DNA of 45,311 nt from an uncultured Christensenellaceae bacterium. Its GTDB lineage: Bacteria > Bacillota > Clostridia > Christensenellales > Aristaeellaceae. The notes under the pieces are model-generated. The model was not told the origin of the DNA and did not search any database. It saw only the letters and a program-made list of their open reading frames with translations. Shown piece by piece: positions 8,685 through 17,800 of this stretch (position 1 is the stretch's first letter; every line of letters starts with the position of its first letter). The DNA lies in the NCBI GenBank assembly GCA_905234985.1, contig CAJOJQ010000021.1:1-45311 (forward strand), given 5' to 3'. Both the position numbers and the translations under genes were made by a program.

Positions 8685-9771
8685 CCTCCTGTGACGGAAT
8701 CAGGATCGTCGCCTGGGTACCCCCTGGGCGGGCATTGATTTGCAGGCTCCCGCCGCACAGCGTCATCAGGCGCTTTCTGGTGTTTTCGATGCCCACGCCC
8801 CGATTCTTCCGCTGCGCGTCCGTGAGGCCCGCGTTTTGGGTACCGTTGTCCGTTACCGTAATCCGGATGAATGTGCCGATTTTCTCCGTGGTCAGGCAGA
8901 CGCGGCCCGAACCGTCCCGATGGGTGAGCGCCCCATGCTTCACCGCGTTTTCCACAATGGGCTGCACGGTCAGCGCGGGAAGTGAAAAGGAGCGCACGTT
9001 CAATTCATAATCAAAATGAAATTGCCGGGACGGGTCGGCCTGCTCCAGGGCGATGTACTGGCGAATGTGGCGCATCTCCGTATCAAAGGGGATCAGCGCG
9101 TCAGAGGAGAGGGCGTCAATGTTCCCCCGCAGAAAGCCCGCCAGGTTTTCCACGTTCTCCGCCGCGGTCTGGGGGGCGGTCTGGCACAGGGACTGGATGG
9201 CGGACAACGTGTTGAAAATAAAGTGGGGCTGCATCTGCACCGCCATTTGCGCGGCCTGGGCCAAGCCTAAGCGCTTTTCTGTTTTCGCCAGCTCCTTTTC
9301 GCTGTCGATCAGGTTCAGGCTGGAAATCAGATGCAGGGACACGGCCCAGGCGATGCCCAGGGGATGAATGTCCGGCCACAGAATGGTCAGGCAAACGGAC
9401 AGTGTGGCAGGCAGCGCCATACAGATGATTTGCCCCACAGGAATCTGCTGCCCCTTGGGCAGGCGGAAAACGCCCCCTTCATCGCAGAAGACGCACAGCA
9501 GGAGAAGGAGTACGGAAACGGCCAGCAGAAGGATAGACAGCGTGGAAAAGACGCCCGCCACCTGGCCCGCGTCCGTGAGGATACTGACCAACGCCGCCAG
9601 ATGCGTAAACAGGGCAAACAGATGCGCCATGACCGCGTACAGCAGCAGGGCTTGTTTTCGCTGATTGGTATTTCCTTCGGACTTTCTTACCCAAACCGGC
9701 ACCAGATACAAAAGCAGGATCAGGATACCGCAAGCGTCCAGCGCGAGATTGCAGGCAATCGCGGTCGTCAT
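8677..9771 (-). CDS. LytS-type sensor histidine kinase
   Basis: This is a 364-residue sensor kinase. About five to six membrane helices occupy residues 5-155, followed by a short coiled linker and a His_kinase (PF06580) domain with phospho-His183 in QMQPHFIFNTL. The N box (ENAVKHG), G1 (DNG) and a GVGIENT segment mark the ATPase domain. It overlaps the upstream membrane protein gene by 4 bp (ATGA) and the downstream regulator gene by 8 bp, so all three are one translationally coupled unit. It is shorter than the kinase at 5242-6507 and clearly paralogous. The signal is unknown. Confidence 0.9.
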   Translation of the reverse strand: MTTAIACNLALDACGILILLLYLVPVWVRKSEGNTNQRKQALLLYAVMAHLFALFTHLAALVSILTDAGQVAGVFSTLSILLLAVSVLLLLLCVFCDEGGVFRLPKGQQIPVGQIICMALPATLSVCLTILWPDIHPLGIAWAVSLHLISSLNLIDSEKELAKTEKRLGLAQAAQMAVQMQPHFIFNTLSAIQSLCQTAPQTAAENVENLAGFLRGNIDALSSDALIPFDTEMRHIRQYIALEQADPSRQFHFDYELNVRSFSLPALTVQPIVENAVKHGALTHRDGSGRVCLTTEKIGTFIRITVTDNGTQNAGLTDAQRKNRGVGIENTRKRLMTLCGGSLQINARPGGTQATILIPSQEDE

Positions 9772-10532
9772 GCAATCACCTCTTCCGAAAGATCGGCGAC
9801 CAGCTTTGATGTGTCCCGCGTGCGGAGGATGATGCGCACATAAACGGTCACATTGTAAATCATAGCAAGCCCATGGAGGATAACGAGTGCCAGCGCGCCC
9901 ATATCAGGCACGGTGAAAAACAGGTCGATGAAATCATCTATTGCGGTTACCGTCCCTAAAACAAGGAAGGATAGGCTGCAGCGCCGGGCCAGCGCAAAAA
10001 CCCGCTGTGCCGTCCCCGTGTCTCCGATGCTGGTCAGCACATCCTTTTCCCCCCGCAGCAAAAGGCACAGCGCCGCCCCGCGAACGCCTAACAAAAGCAG
10101 CTCGGCAATCAAATGCAGCTTTTCGATCCATACCGAAAACGCGGGATCGTTATCCAGCAGCACATAAGCGATGCGCGTCGCCATGGCGACCGCGTTGAGA
10201 ACCATCAAAGCCACAAACCATTGCCGGGATTGATGGAAATGGGGGGAACAGCTTTCCGCCGCTCCCAAGGCGCTGACCACCATCAGCGCGCACAGCGCCG
10301 CCAGGCAGTATTGCAGCACCAGATAAGCATACATCAGCCTGGTCACGATGCTGGGAAAACGGGCCGCGTTCGCGCTGCTCAATTCTCCAACGGCCAGCCC
10401 CGCCGCCTCCATTTGATCGGAGACCAGATAACTCAAAATGATGATGACGACGGGACTGACGATCGTCAGAATCAAATCCAGCAGCAGCCCTTTGTAAATG
10501 CGCCTGAAATAGGACGCCCGCAAACCGACCAT
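9768..10532 (-). CDS. Polytopic membrane protein of unknown function, first gene of a two-component operon
   Basis: This is a 254-residue integral membrane protein with about six hydrophobic segments and no domain I recognise. The ATG at 10532 is chosen over an upstream in-frame ATG at 10574 because GGAGG sits 8 nt before it. It is coupled by an ATGA overlap to the LytS-type kinase and so may act as a sensor partner or as a target of that kinase. The membrane topology is visible; any function is inference from position. Confidence 0.75.
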   Translation of the reverse strand: MVGLRASYFRRIYKGLLLDLILTIVSPVVIIILSYLVSDQMEAAGLAVGELSSANAARFPSIVTRLMYAYLVLQYCLAALCALMVVSALGAAESCSPHFHQSRQWFVALMVLNAVAMATRIAYVLLDNDPAFSVWIEKLHLIAELLLLGVRGAALCLLLRGEKDVLTSIGDTGTAQRVFALARRCSLSFLVLGTVTAIDDFIDLFFTVPDMGALALVILHGLAMIYNVTVYVRIILRTRDTSKLVADLSEEVIA

Positions 10533-10567
10533 AGATGATCCTCCGTTAGCCCTCTTCGATATGAAGT

Positions 10568-10703
10568 ATACCATAGTATGCGTTCCCTATGTGTGAAATG
10601 GTTGGACAAGGGCACCGCTGAAGATATTAAATTTTTATGAACTCGGAATTTTTTCCTTCCAGGGGCTGTTTAGTTCACGCATACGGAACGCTTCATATAG
10701 TAT
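10568..10703. repeat. Pair of imperfect 30-bp inverted repeats in a divergent promoter region
   Basis: The segment 10568-10597 matches the reverse complement of 10674-10703 at 24 of 30 positions, sharing the core GCGTTCC. The pair brackets the space between the minus-strand membrane-protein/kinase/regulator operon and the plus-strand secreted-protein gene at 10759. It could be two regulator sites in opposite orientation or a small relic element. Confidence 0.5.
10602..10630 (+). promoter_or_regulatory. Possible promoter for the secreted protein gene
   Basis: TTGGAC (10602-10607) and TATTAA (10625-10630) are 17 nt apart, between the two arms of the inverted repeat. The match is moderate and the leader to the start codon at 10759 would be about 120 nt. 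Confidence 0.35.
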
Positions 10704-10758
10704 TTTTTCAAAGGAATCCTGTAAAAGAGTCAACTGAATTGTATGGAGGTAATAAACA

Positions 10759-11649
10759 ATGAAGAAAAGGATTCTTGCAATCATCATGGCTGTCATGCTG
10801 ATCTTCGGAACTTTGCCCACCGTATTCGCGGAAGCTCCGGCAGAAACGAAAGAAAAGAAATCCATTGGCGGATTATTTTCCTCTCTGTTCGGTGAAGACG
10901 GCAAGATCAGCAACCTGCTTGAGGAAGGCGGCAATCTGCTGAAAGATCTGGGCACCAAGCTTGCGGACAAAAAAGATCAGATGTCCCGCGTGCTGAACAA
11001 TCTGAAAGCCTTTGTCACCAACGAGGACGGCAGCGTGAATTGGGACGCGGTGAAGATGCTGGCCACCAGCCTGTTCGCGGGCGGCGACGAATCGGGTGAA
11101 CAAGGAGAAGAAGAAATCGGCGCCCAGGCCCAGGAAGCCATCAGGGAATACATCAAGAAAAAGAACGCGGATATTCTGGAAGCGGGCGACGCCCAGGTTG
11201 TGATCCTCAACGTGGCCCAGCCCCTGGTGCAGGAAGACGGCACCGCCAAGGTGATCGGATACTACACCCAGCAGAATTACGTTCTGGACGGTAAGGACTA
11301 TAAGTTCCTCTGCTCTGCCACGGATATGATGGTGGTCACCATCGCTAAGAACGCGGACGGCCTGTGGGAAGCGGTGAGCCATGTCGCCGCTGAGGACGGG
11401 GAAGGCTATGCCGCTTCCGTCGCCGCGCTGTGTGAAGAAGTGGGCTTTACCACGGATGATCTGGCCGCCGCCACCGCGTTCGGAACCCTGAGTGAACAGG
11501 CGGAGCTGTACACCCTCATGGAAGCGCATCCCGAAGTGGAACGCATCGAATACAACGGCGAAATGGTTACCGGTGCGGAATTGAAAGAATTGCTGAACGA
11601 CGCCATTAACGCGCTGATGACCCAGATGGGCGGCGGCGCGGCGGAATAA
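10759..11649 (+). CDS. Secreted protein of unknown function
   Basis: This is a 296-residue protein with a clear Sec signal peptide (Lys-rich start, hydrophobic core about 5-20, cleavage after VFA near residue 22). The mature part begins with a charged amphipathic stretch, then a mixed alpha/beta region that is rich in acidic residues. It has no lipobox and no membrane anchor. I do not recognise a family. GGAGGT stands about 9 nt before the ATG. It is followed 28 bp later by a small membrane protein gene and probably shares its transcript up to the terminator at 12118. It lies divergent from a two-component operon. Confidence 0.8.
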   Translation: MKKRILAIIMAVMLIFGTLPTVFAEAPAETKEKKSIGGLFSSLFGEDGKISNLLEEGGNLLKDLGTKLADKKDQMSRVLNNLKAFVTNEDGSVNWDAVKMLATSLFAGGDESGEQGEEEIGAQAQEAIREYIKKKNADILEAGDAQVVILNVAQPLVQEDGTAKVIGYYTQQNYVLDGKDYKFLCSATDMMVVTIAKNADGLWEAVSHVAAEDGEGYAASVAALCEEVGFTTDDLAAATAFGTLSEQAELYTLMEAHPEVERIEYNGEMVTGAELKELLNDAINALMTQMGGGAAE

Positions 11650-11677
11650 ATCATAAGAGAAACAGGAGGAAAAAACA

Positions 11678-12100
11678 ATGAGCGGTTCCCAGAAGTACAT
11701 CAAAATCGTTAGCATCCTGAACATCATCGGCGGCGCGTTTTACGTGCTGATCGGTATTCTCGGTTTCCTTGGCAAGGGCCTTGTGGGCAACGAAGCCCTC
11801 ATTGAACAGGCGGGCGGAGACAGCTCGGCTCCCATGGCTGCCAACGTTTTCCTGATCGTCATGATCGTCATCGGCCTGTTCTCGCTGGTCGTCGGTATCC
11901 TGGGCGTCCGCGCCGCCAACGATCCCAGCAAGATCGGCCCCGTGTTTACCCTGGCCGTGGTTTCCCTGATTATTTCCGTGGTCAACCTGTTCGTGGGCGT
12001 CTTCGGCGGCAACTTCTCCGTCTACTCTCTGATTGAGTGCGTTCCCCCCGCTTTGATGACCTGGTGCGCCAACAACGTAAAAAAGCAGGTAAAACTGTAA
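11678..12100 (+). CDS. Small four-helix membrane protein (DUF4064-like)
   Basis: This is a 140-residue protein with four predicted membrane helices (about 10-32, 55-80, 88-108 and 112-130), rich in Gly and Val, resembling the DUF4064 type of small integral membrane proteins. AGGAGG lies 8 nt before the ATG. It follows the secreted protein gene closely and is the last gene before a strong hairpin terminator. The function is unknown. Confidence 0.75.
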   Translation: MSGSQKYIKIVSILNIIGGAFYVLIGILGFLGKGLVGNEALIEQAGGDSSAPMAANVFLIVMIVIGLFSLVVGILGVRAANDPSKIGPVFTLAVVSLIISVVNLFVGVFGGNFSVYSLIECVPPALMTWCANNVKKQVKL

Positions 12101-12117
12101 GCTGCGTCGAAATCATT

Positions 12118-12156
12118 CCCCAAGGCGTCCGCGCGGTCTGCGCGGATGCTTTGGGG
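12118..12156 (+). terminator. Hairpin terminator after the small membrane protein gene
   Basis: A 17-bp stem with two G-U pairs (CCCCAAGGCGTCCGCGC pairing with 12140-12156) around a 5-nt loop begins 17 bp after the stop codon. The following tract (ATTTACAATTTT) is only moderately U-rich. Confidence 0.65.
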
Positions 12157-12186
12157 ATTTACAATTTTCAGCAGAGGTGACAGAAA

Positions 12187-13083
12187 ATGAAGAAAAAAAC
12201 CATCATGGCCATGCCCGTCACATCCTTCTGGGCAGTGATCGCCGTTTGCGTACTGGGCATCGTACTCGGCTCGTTCTGGGATTTCGACATCAACGTTGCG
12301 CTGGCTAATAAAACCGACGTCGGCGCGTTTTTCGCCACCTATGGCTCTTATTTTTCCTACTGCCTCTATCCGGCGGCGGGCGCCTGCCTGTTTGTTGGAT
12401 TGAAGAAACAGGGCAAGCAATACCGTATGCTGGCCTGGATGCTGCTGCTGGTGGGCTGGTTCCTGGCGGTGTATTATTCCAACAGCTACAACGGAAAGTC
12501 CGTTCGCGCCCTGTTCGGTTATGCGGCGGGAGAATCCGACCCGCTGCTGTCCGTGGTCAGTTGGCTGTTCTGGGCGGTGCTGTACGCCTGGGTGCCTTTT
12601 GTGACGGCGAAGCTCCTGGACGATAAGGACGCGGCCAAGCTGATCGCCATTGGCGCGGCCATCCTGGTGGCGGGCGTCGTGGCGGATAACGTGAACCTGT
12701 GGCTCAAGCAGGTGGGTTCCCGTCCCCGCTACAAATACCTGATCACCCTGGAAGACCCGATTTCCCAGTTCCGGCAGTGGTGGCAGATGGTGCCCAATCT
12801 GGCGGGCAGCAACGATAATTTCAAATCCTGGCCCAGCGGCAACATGACCATCGCCGCCATGATGTTCTCCCTGCCCATGCTGGCGGACGCGGTGAAGAAC
12901 CGGAGCGCCAAGAAGAACGCCGTTGCTTTTGCCATTGCCTGCGTGTTTGTAGCCCTTTACGGTTATAACCGCATCCACATGACCAACCATTTCCTCACGG
13001 ACGTGTGCTTCGGCACCCTGATCACCTATCTGATTTATTCCGGGATCAGCGCGGCGTTCCTGCGCGCGGCGTCGGAGACGTGA
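12187..13083 (+). CDS. PAP2-family membrane phosphatase-like protein
   Basis: This is a 298-residue polytopic membrane protein with the PAP2 (type 2 phosphatidic acid phosphatase) layout. Motif 1 is seen as KQVGSRPRY, motif 2 as WPSGN (about residues 215-219) and motif 3 as R-x5-H-x3-D in RIHMTNHFLTD (about 261-271). Members act on lipid phosphates such as undecaprenyl pyrophosphate at the outer face of the membrane. The His usual after PSG in motif 2 is Asn (codon AAC), and motif 1 ends RY rather than RP, so activity may be altered. GAGGTGA precedes the ATG. It stands alone between a terminator and a new promoter. Confidence 0.85.
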   Translation: MKKKTIMAMPVTSFWAVIAVCVLGIVLGSFWDFDINVALANKTDVGAFFATYGSYFSYCLYPAAGACLFVGLKKQGKQYRMLAWMLLLVGWFLAVYYSNSYNGKSVRALFGYAAGESDPLLSVVSWLFWAVLYAWVPFVTAKLLDDKDAAKLIAIGAAILVAGVVADNVNLWLKQVGSRPRYKYLITLEDPISQFRQWWQMVPNLAGSNDNFKSWPSGNMTIAAMMFSLPMLADAVKNRSAKKNAVAFAIACVFVALYGYNRIHMTNHFLTDVCFGTLITYLIYSGISAAFLRAASET

Positions 13084-13126
13084 TGACTGTGATCGGCGAA
13101 GATAAACGGTAAAAGCAGACTTTTTC

Positions 13127-13155
13127 TTGCAAATCCACGCGCCATTTGCTACAAT
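13127..13155 (+). promoter_or_regulatory. Promoter of the first HD-GYP gene
   Basis: TTGCAA (13127-13132) and TACAAT (13150-13155) are 17 nt apart, about 78 nt before the start codon at 13233. Both boxes match the sigma-A consensus well. Confidence 0.6.
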
Positions 13156-13232
13156 AAAAGCGGTGGCGCTGTTTTGATTGAACGGGCCGCCGTTCCCCGG
13201 AAAACGGAGGTTCATATAAAGGAGCGCGCAGG

Positions 13233-14600
13233 ATGAAGCATCAATCCCAGAAAAAAACAGCGCTTTCGTTTGCTGTCAGTCTCATGATCGTCGTCGGCTT
13301 ATTCGCCGTCAGCGTGATCAAAACCAACGCGTACAACAGCACGAGGCACCGCGCGTCCTTTGCGGGAGAAGCGCTTTTTACGGCGGAGGATCAGAAGACC
13401 GAAGCGCTCTCCGTAAAGGCCGTGCCCCGGAGCAGCACGTGGACAAAGATTTACGATCCCGAAAATATCGGCCTGACCGATTTCAACATTCAGGCCTATA
13501 CCTACGATTTTACTTTTTCCAACAACACGGCGGATGAAATCAGGGACTTTTCCTTTACCCTCCGGTTCAACCGGGAAGTGTTCCTGATGTCGGCCTGGAA
13601 CGGTTCCTTGGAAGTTCACCAGAAAATCGCGGACGGCGAAATCGTTTCCACGGTTCCCGATCTTCGGGAATTTGTTCCGGGCGACCATGCGCTGCGCACC
13701 GTGGTGGTGGACGGCGAAACGCTGATCGCCATGCAGGCCGGGGATTATTTCATCTATACCCCCAGCGCCAGCATGAACGCCATGGAAATGCCCATCAAGC
13801 CCAACGAAGGCACCACGCCGGGCTTCATTGTGTATGTGGCCATCGGGGAAAATATCGACGATTCGGCCCTGGAGCTTGAATACACCTTCCACCGGCTGCT
13901 GACGGGCGAGCCTTTGTTCTGGATCGCCCTGGGTGGCCTGGCGGTGTGGCTGATCGCGCTGATCATTTTTTCCATCACTTCCGCGCAGATCAGAAAGTAC
14001 AACGCGCGTCACGAACGGGACAATGAAATCATCAATGAATCCATTGAAACCTTCACCAGCTTCATCGACGCCAAGGACCCCTATACCAACGGCCATTCCA
14101 AGCGCGTGGCGCAGTATACCCGGCTCATCGCCCAGAAAATGGGATATGAGGGGGAAGCGCTGGACCGCATCTATTACACCGCTCTCCTGCACGACTGCGG
14201 TAAAATCGGCGTGCCGGACAGCATCCTTGGAAAACCCGGCGGGCTGACCGAGGAGGAATATGAAATCATCAAGTCCCATACGGTGCGGGGCGGAGAAATC
14301 CTGCACCACTTCAAGAGCCTGGAACACGTGGAGGACGGCGCGCGCTATCATCACGAACGCTACGACGGCAAGGGCTATCCGGAAGGCCTGGCCGGAGAAA
14401 AGATCCCCCTCATCGCCCGCATGATCTGCGTGGCCGATTCCTTTGACACCATGAATACGTGCCGGGCGTACAAGGAAAAGTTCTCGAAAGAGTATATCCT
14501 CAATGAAATCGAAACGAATAAAGGCCGCCAGTTCGACCCGCAAATCGCGGATATCATGCTGCGCCTGCTGCGGGACGGCGAAATACAGTTCGACGTCTGA
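13233..14600 (+). CDS. Membrane HD-GYP protein, likely c-di-GMP phosphodiesterase
   Basis: This 455-residue protein should hydrolyse c-di-GMP. A signal-anchor helix (about 11-28) leads to an extracytoplasmic domain of about 200 residues with no recognised family, a second membrane helix at about 229-252, and an HD-GYP domain at about 270-445. The HD pair appears in LLHDCGKIG and the GYP signature in HHERYDGKGYPEG, with further metal-ligand His residues (NGHSKR, KSHT) in place, so catalysis looks intact. AAGGAG lies 9 nt before the ATG. It has its own promoter and a strong terminator, and it stands next to a much larger HD-GYP protein. Confidence 0.92.
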   Translation: MKHQSQKKTALSFAVSLMIVVGLFAVSVIKTNAYNSTRHRASFAGEALFTAEDQKTEALSVKAVPRSSTWTKIYDPENIGLTDFNIQAYTYDFTFSNNTADEIRDFSFTLRFNREVFLMSAWNGSLEVHQKIADGEIVSTVPDLREFVPGDHALRTVVVDGETLIAMQAGDYFIYTPSASMNAMEMPIKPNEGTTPGFIVYVAIGENIDDSALELEYTFHRLLTGEPLFWIALGGLAVWLIALIIFSITSAQIRKYNARHERDNEIINESIETFTSFIDAKDPYTNGHSKRVAQYTRLIAQKMGYEGEALDRIYYTALLHDCGKIGVPDSILGKPGGLTEEEYEIIKSHTVRGGEILHHFKSLEHVEDGARYHHERYDGKGYPEGLAGEKIPLIARMICVADSFDTMNTCRAYKEKFSKEYILNEIETNKGRQFDPQIADIMLRLLRDGEIQFDV

Positions 14601-14649
14601 ACGGCGCGCCGCTTCCGGGAACCTTCAAAGAAGCAGCAATTTTACCATC

Positions 14650-14685
14650 GCGTCAGTCCCGAAAAACGGGGCTGACGCTTTTCTT
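14650..14685 (+). terminator. Rho-independent terminator after the HD-GYP gene
   Basis: GCGTCAG (14650-14656) pairs with CTGACGC (14672-14678), with CCCG/CGGG extending the stem around an A5 loop, followed by TTTTCTTT. Confidence 0.85.
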
Positions 14686-14701
14686 TCGTATAGGCTGGGC
14701 C

Positions 14702-14729
14702 TTGATATTTTGGGAGATTCAGGTATAAT
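14702..14729 (+). promoter_or_regulatory. Promoter of the giant sensor HD-GYP gene
   Basis: TTGATA (14702-14707) and a perfect TATAAT (14724-14729) are 16 nt apart. The transcript leader of about 80 nt contains a hairpin, TGCACC (14764-14769) pairing with GGTGCA (14783-14788), ahead of the GGGGG ribosome site. Confidence 0.65.
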
Positions 14730-14815
14730 GTATATGCACCTTTTTATGATCGCATTCAGCCCCTGCACCCGCGGGGCGCTTCGGTGCACGCATTGATAAA
14801 GGGGGAAATTTCCAA

Positions 14816-17800
14816 ATGCCCAAACGCATCCATCCTGCCGTCAGATTCTGCGTATTTCTCGCTGCGGTGCTTTTATTCACAGCTTTATTTTCAGCCGTAA
14901 GCTTTGCGGAATCCGACGTGGTCAGCCACAACGCTTGCGGCGTTGTCAACCGCCCCCTTTCGGTGGATCCCACCGGGCGCAGCGAAGGGTTTTCCGCCGT
15001 GCTGTACGATAACAGCAACGGCCTGCCCACTTCGGAGGCCAACGCCATCGCCGAAACCGACGAGGGCTTTCTCTGGATCGGCAGCTACGCCGGGCTGATC
15101 CGCTACGACGGCAACACCTTTGAGCGCATGGATTCCACCAGCGGCCTCACCAGCATCAAATGCCTCTACGTGGACAGCAGGAACCGGCTGTGGATCGGCA
15201 CCAACGACAACGGCGTGGCCATGCTGGAGCAGGGCGAGCTGCGCAGATGGGGCAAGCTGGACGGCATGGCGTCCGCCCACACCCGCGCCATTACGGAGGA
15301 TCAGAGCGGGACGATTTATATCGCCACCTCACGCGGGATCGCCCGCATCGACGCCGATGGCAATTTCAGCATGATGGAGGACAGCGCCCTTGCCGAAGTG
15401 GATATGCGCGACCTCCGCATCGGCAACGACGGGATCATCTACGGCACGTCGGATTCGGGCGATTTGCTCACAATCCGGGACGGCGAGCTGCTCAGCTTCA
15501 TTACCCCCGCCGAAAGCCCCCTGGGCGGGGTGGGCGCTATTCTGCCCGACCCGAAGAATCCGGGGAAGCTGTATCACGAAGCGGCGGACTTGGGGCTGTA
15601 TTACGTGGATTTGAACGGCGGCTTTACCGTGATCGAAAAGCTCGATATCGCGCCGCTGACCTATCTGCGACAGATGGAATATATCGACGGTAAAATCTGG
15701 ATCTGCGCCGGAAACGGCATCGGCGTGCTGGAGGACGGCCGCTTTACCCTGCTGGAAAACCTGCCCATGAACAACAACGTGGTGCGGGTGATGACGGATT
15801 ATCTGGGCAACCTCTGGTTCGCCTCCACCCGCCAGGGCGTGATGAAGGTGGTGCCCAACCAGTTTTCCGATATGTTCGGGCGCTTCAGCCTGCCCGCCAC
15901 GGTGGTCAATTCCACCTGCATGTGCGGGGAGCTGCTTTTTGTCGGCACGGATACGGGCCTCATGGCGCTGGATGAAAACGGCCCGGTGGGGAGCGTGCCT
16001 CTGACGAAGGCCGTGACCGCCTCCGGGAAAGACCTGGAAGCGGACGATTTGATCAAGCTGCTCAGCGGCGTCCGCATCCGTTCCATTCTCCGGGACAGCA
16101 AGGACCGGATATGGATTTCCACCTGGCGCGCCTGCGGCCTGCTGCGCTTCGACCATGGAGAAGTGACCGCCTTCACCACCGAGGACGGCTTGCTGTCGGC
16201 CAACCTTCGCGCCGTCAGCGAGCGGGAGGACGGAACGATCCTGGTGGCGCTCACCGGCGGCGTAAACGTGATCGACGGCGACCGCGTGATCGCCTCCTAC
16301 GGAAAACAGGACGGCGTCGTGATCACCGAAAGCCTCACCGTGGCGGAGGGCTGGAACGGCGATATCGTGCTGGGCAGCAACGGCGGCGGCATTTACGTCA
16401 TCAATGAAACCGGCCTGCGCTGCATCGACGTGGAGGACGGGCTGCCTTCGGATACCGTGATGCGCCTGAAGCGCGACGTAAAGCGCAACGTGATCTGGAT
16501 CGTTTCCAGCAGCGCCATCGCCTACATGACCCCGGATTATCAGGTGACGGCTGTAAAGAAGTTCCCCTATCCCAACAATTTTGACCTGTATGAGGCCGGC
16601 AACGGGGATATGTGGATACTCAGCAGCAACGGCATTTATGTCGTTCCGGCTGACGAGCTGATCGCCAACGGCGAAATCAATCCCGTGTTTTACGGCGTCG
16701 CCAGCGGCCTGCCCTGCATCGCCACCGCCAATTCCTACAGCGAACTGACCGCCGACGGCGATCTGTATATCGCCGGAAGCACGGGCGTTTGCAAGGTCAA
16801 CGTGGATAAGCCCTTTGAGGACGTGAACGATCTGAAAGCGGTCGTTCCTTACGTGGAAGCGGACGGGAAGATCATTTATCCCAACAAATCCGGCGTTTTT
16901 GTCATCCCCGCCAATACCCAGAAGCTGACGGTGCTGGGCAGCGTGTACAACTTTTCCCTGAGCGATCCGCAGGTGAGCTACCAGCTGGAGGGCTTTGACC
17001 GCCAGTTCACCACCGTGAGCCGGGGCGAAATGCTGCCCTCGGACTACACCAATTTAAGCGGCGGCACGTATCATTTTGTGATGCAGCTCAAGGATTCCCT
17101 GGGCAGGGGAAACAAGGAGGTTTCCGTCACGATCGTCAAGGAAAAGGCGTTCTACGAGGAAACCTGGTTCCATGTCGTGGCGGGGCTGATTCTGCTGAAC
17201 CTGATTGCGGCGGGCGTGCGCCTTTATGTGGGCAAAAAAACCCGCGCTTTTGAAAAAAAGCAGCAAGAATCGCGGGAGCAGTTTGAACAGACCGCCGAAG
17301 CCCTGGCCAGCGCCATCGACGCCAAAGACAAATACACCAACGGCCATTCCCGCCGCGTGGCGGAATACTCGCTGAAAATCGCCCAGGAGGCGGGCAAAAC
17401 CGAGGAGGAGTGCGAAAAGATTTATTTCGCCGCCCTGCTGCACGACGTGGGCAAGATCGGCGTGCCCATCGAGATCCTTTCCAAAAAGGGCAGGCTGACG
17501 GACGAGGAATTTGAGTACATCAAGCAGCATCCCGGCATGGGCGGCCAGATTCTGTCCAGCATCAAAAAATCGCCCTGGCTCAGCATCGGCGCGCGGTATC
17601 ACCATGAGCGGTACAACGGCAAGGGTTATCCCGAGGGCCTCAAGGGCGAAGCCATTCCCGAAATCGCCCGGATCATCGCCGTGGCGGACGCTTACGACGC
17701 CATGACCTCCAACCGCAGCTACCGCAGCGCCATTCCCCAGCACATCGTTCGGGAGGAAATCGTCAAGGGCATCGGCGCGCAGTTCGATCCCCAATTCGCC

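Noticed and set aside
12022..13215. 397-residue open frame on the minus strand
   Set aside because: It is antisense to the PAP2-like gene, with no ribosome site and His/Gly/Gln-rich shadow composition.
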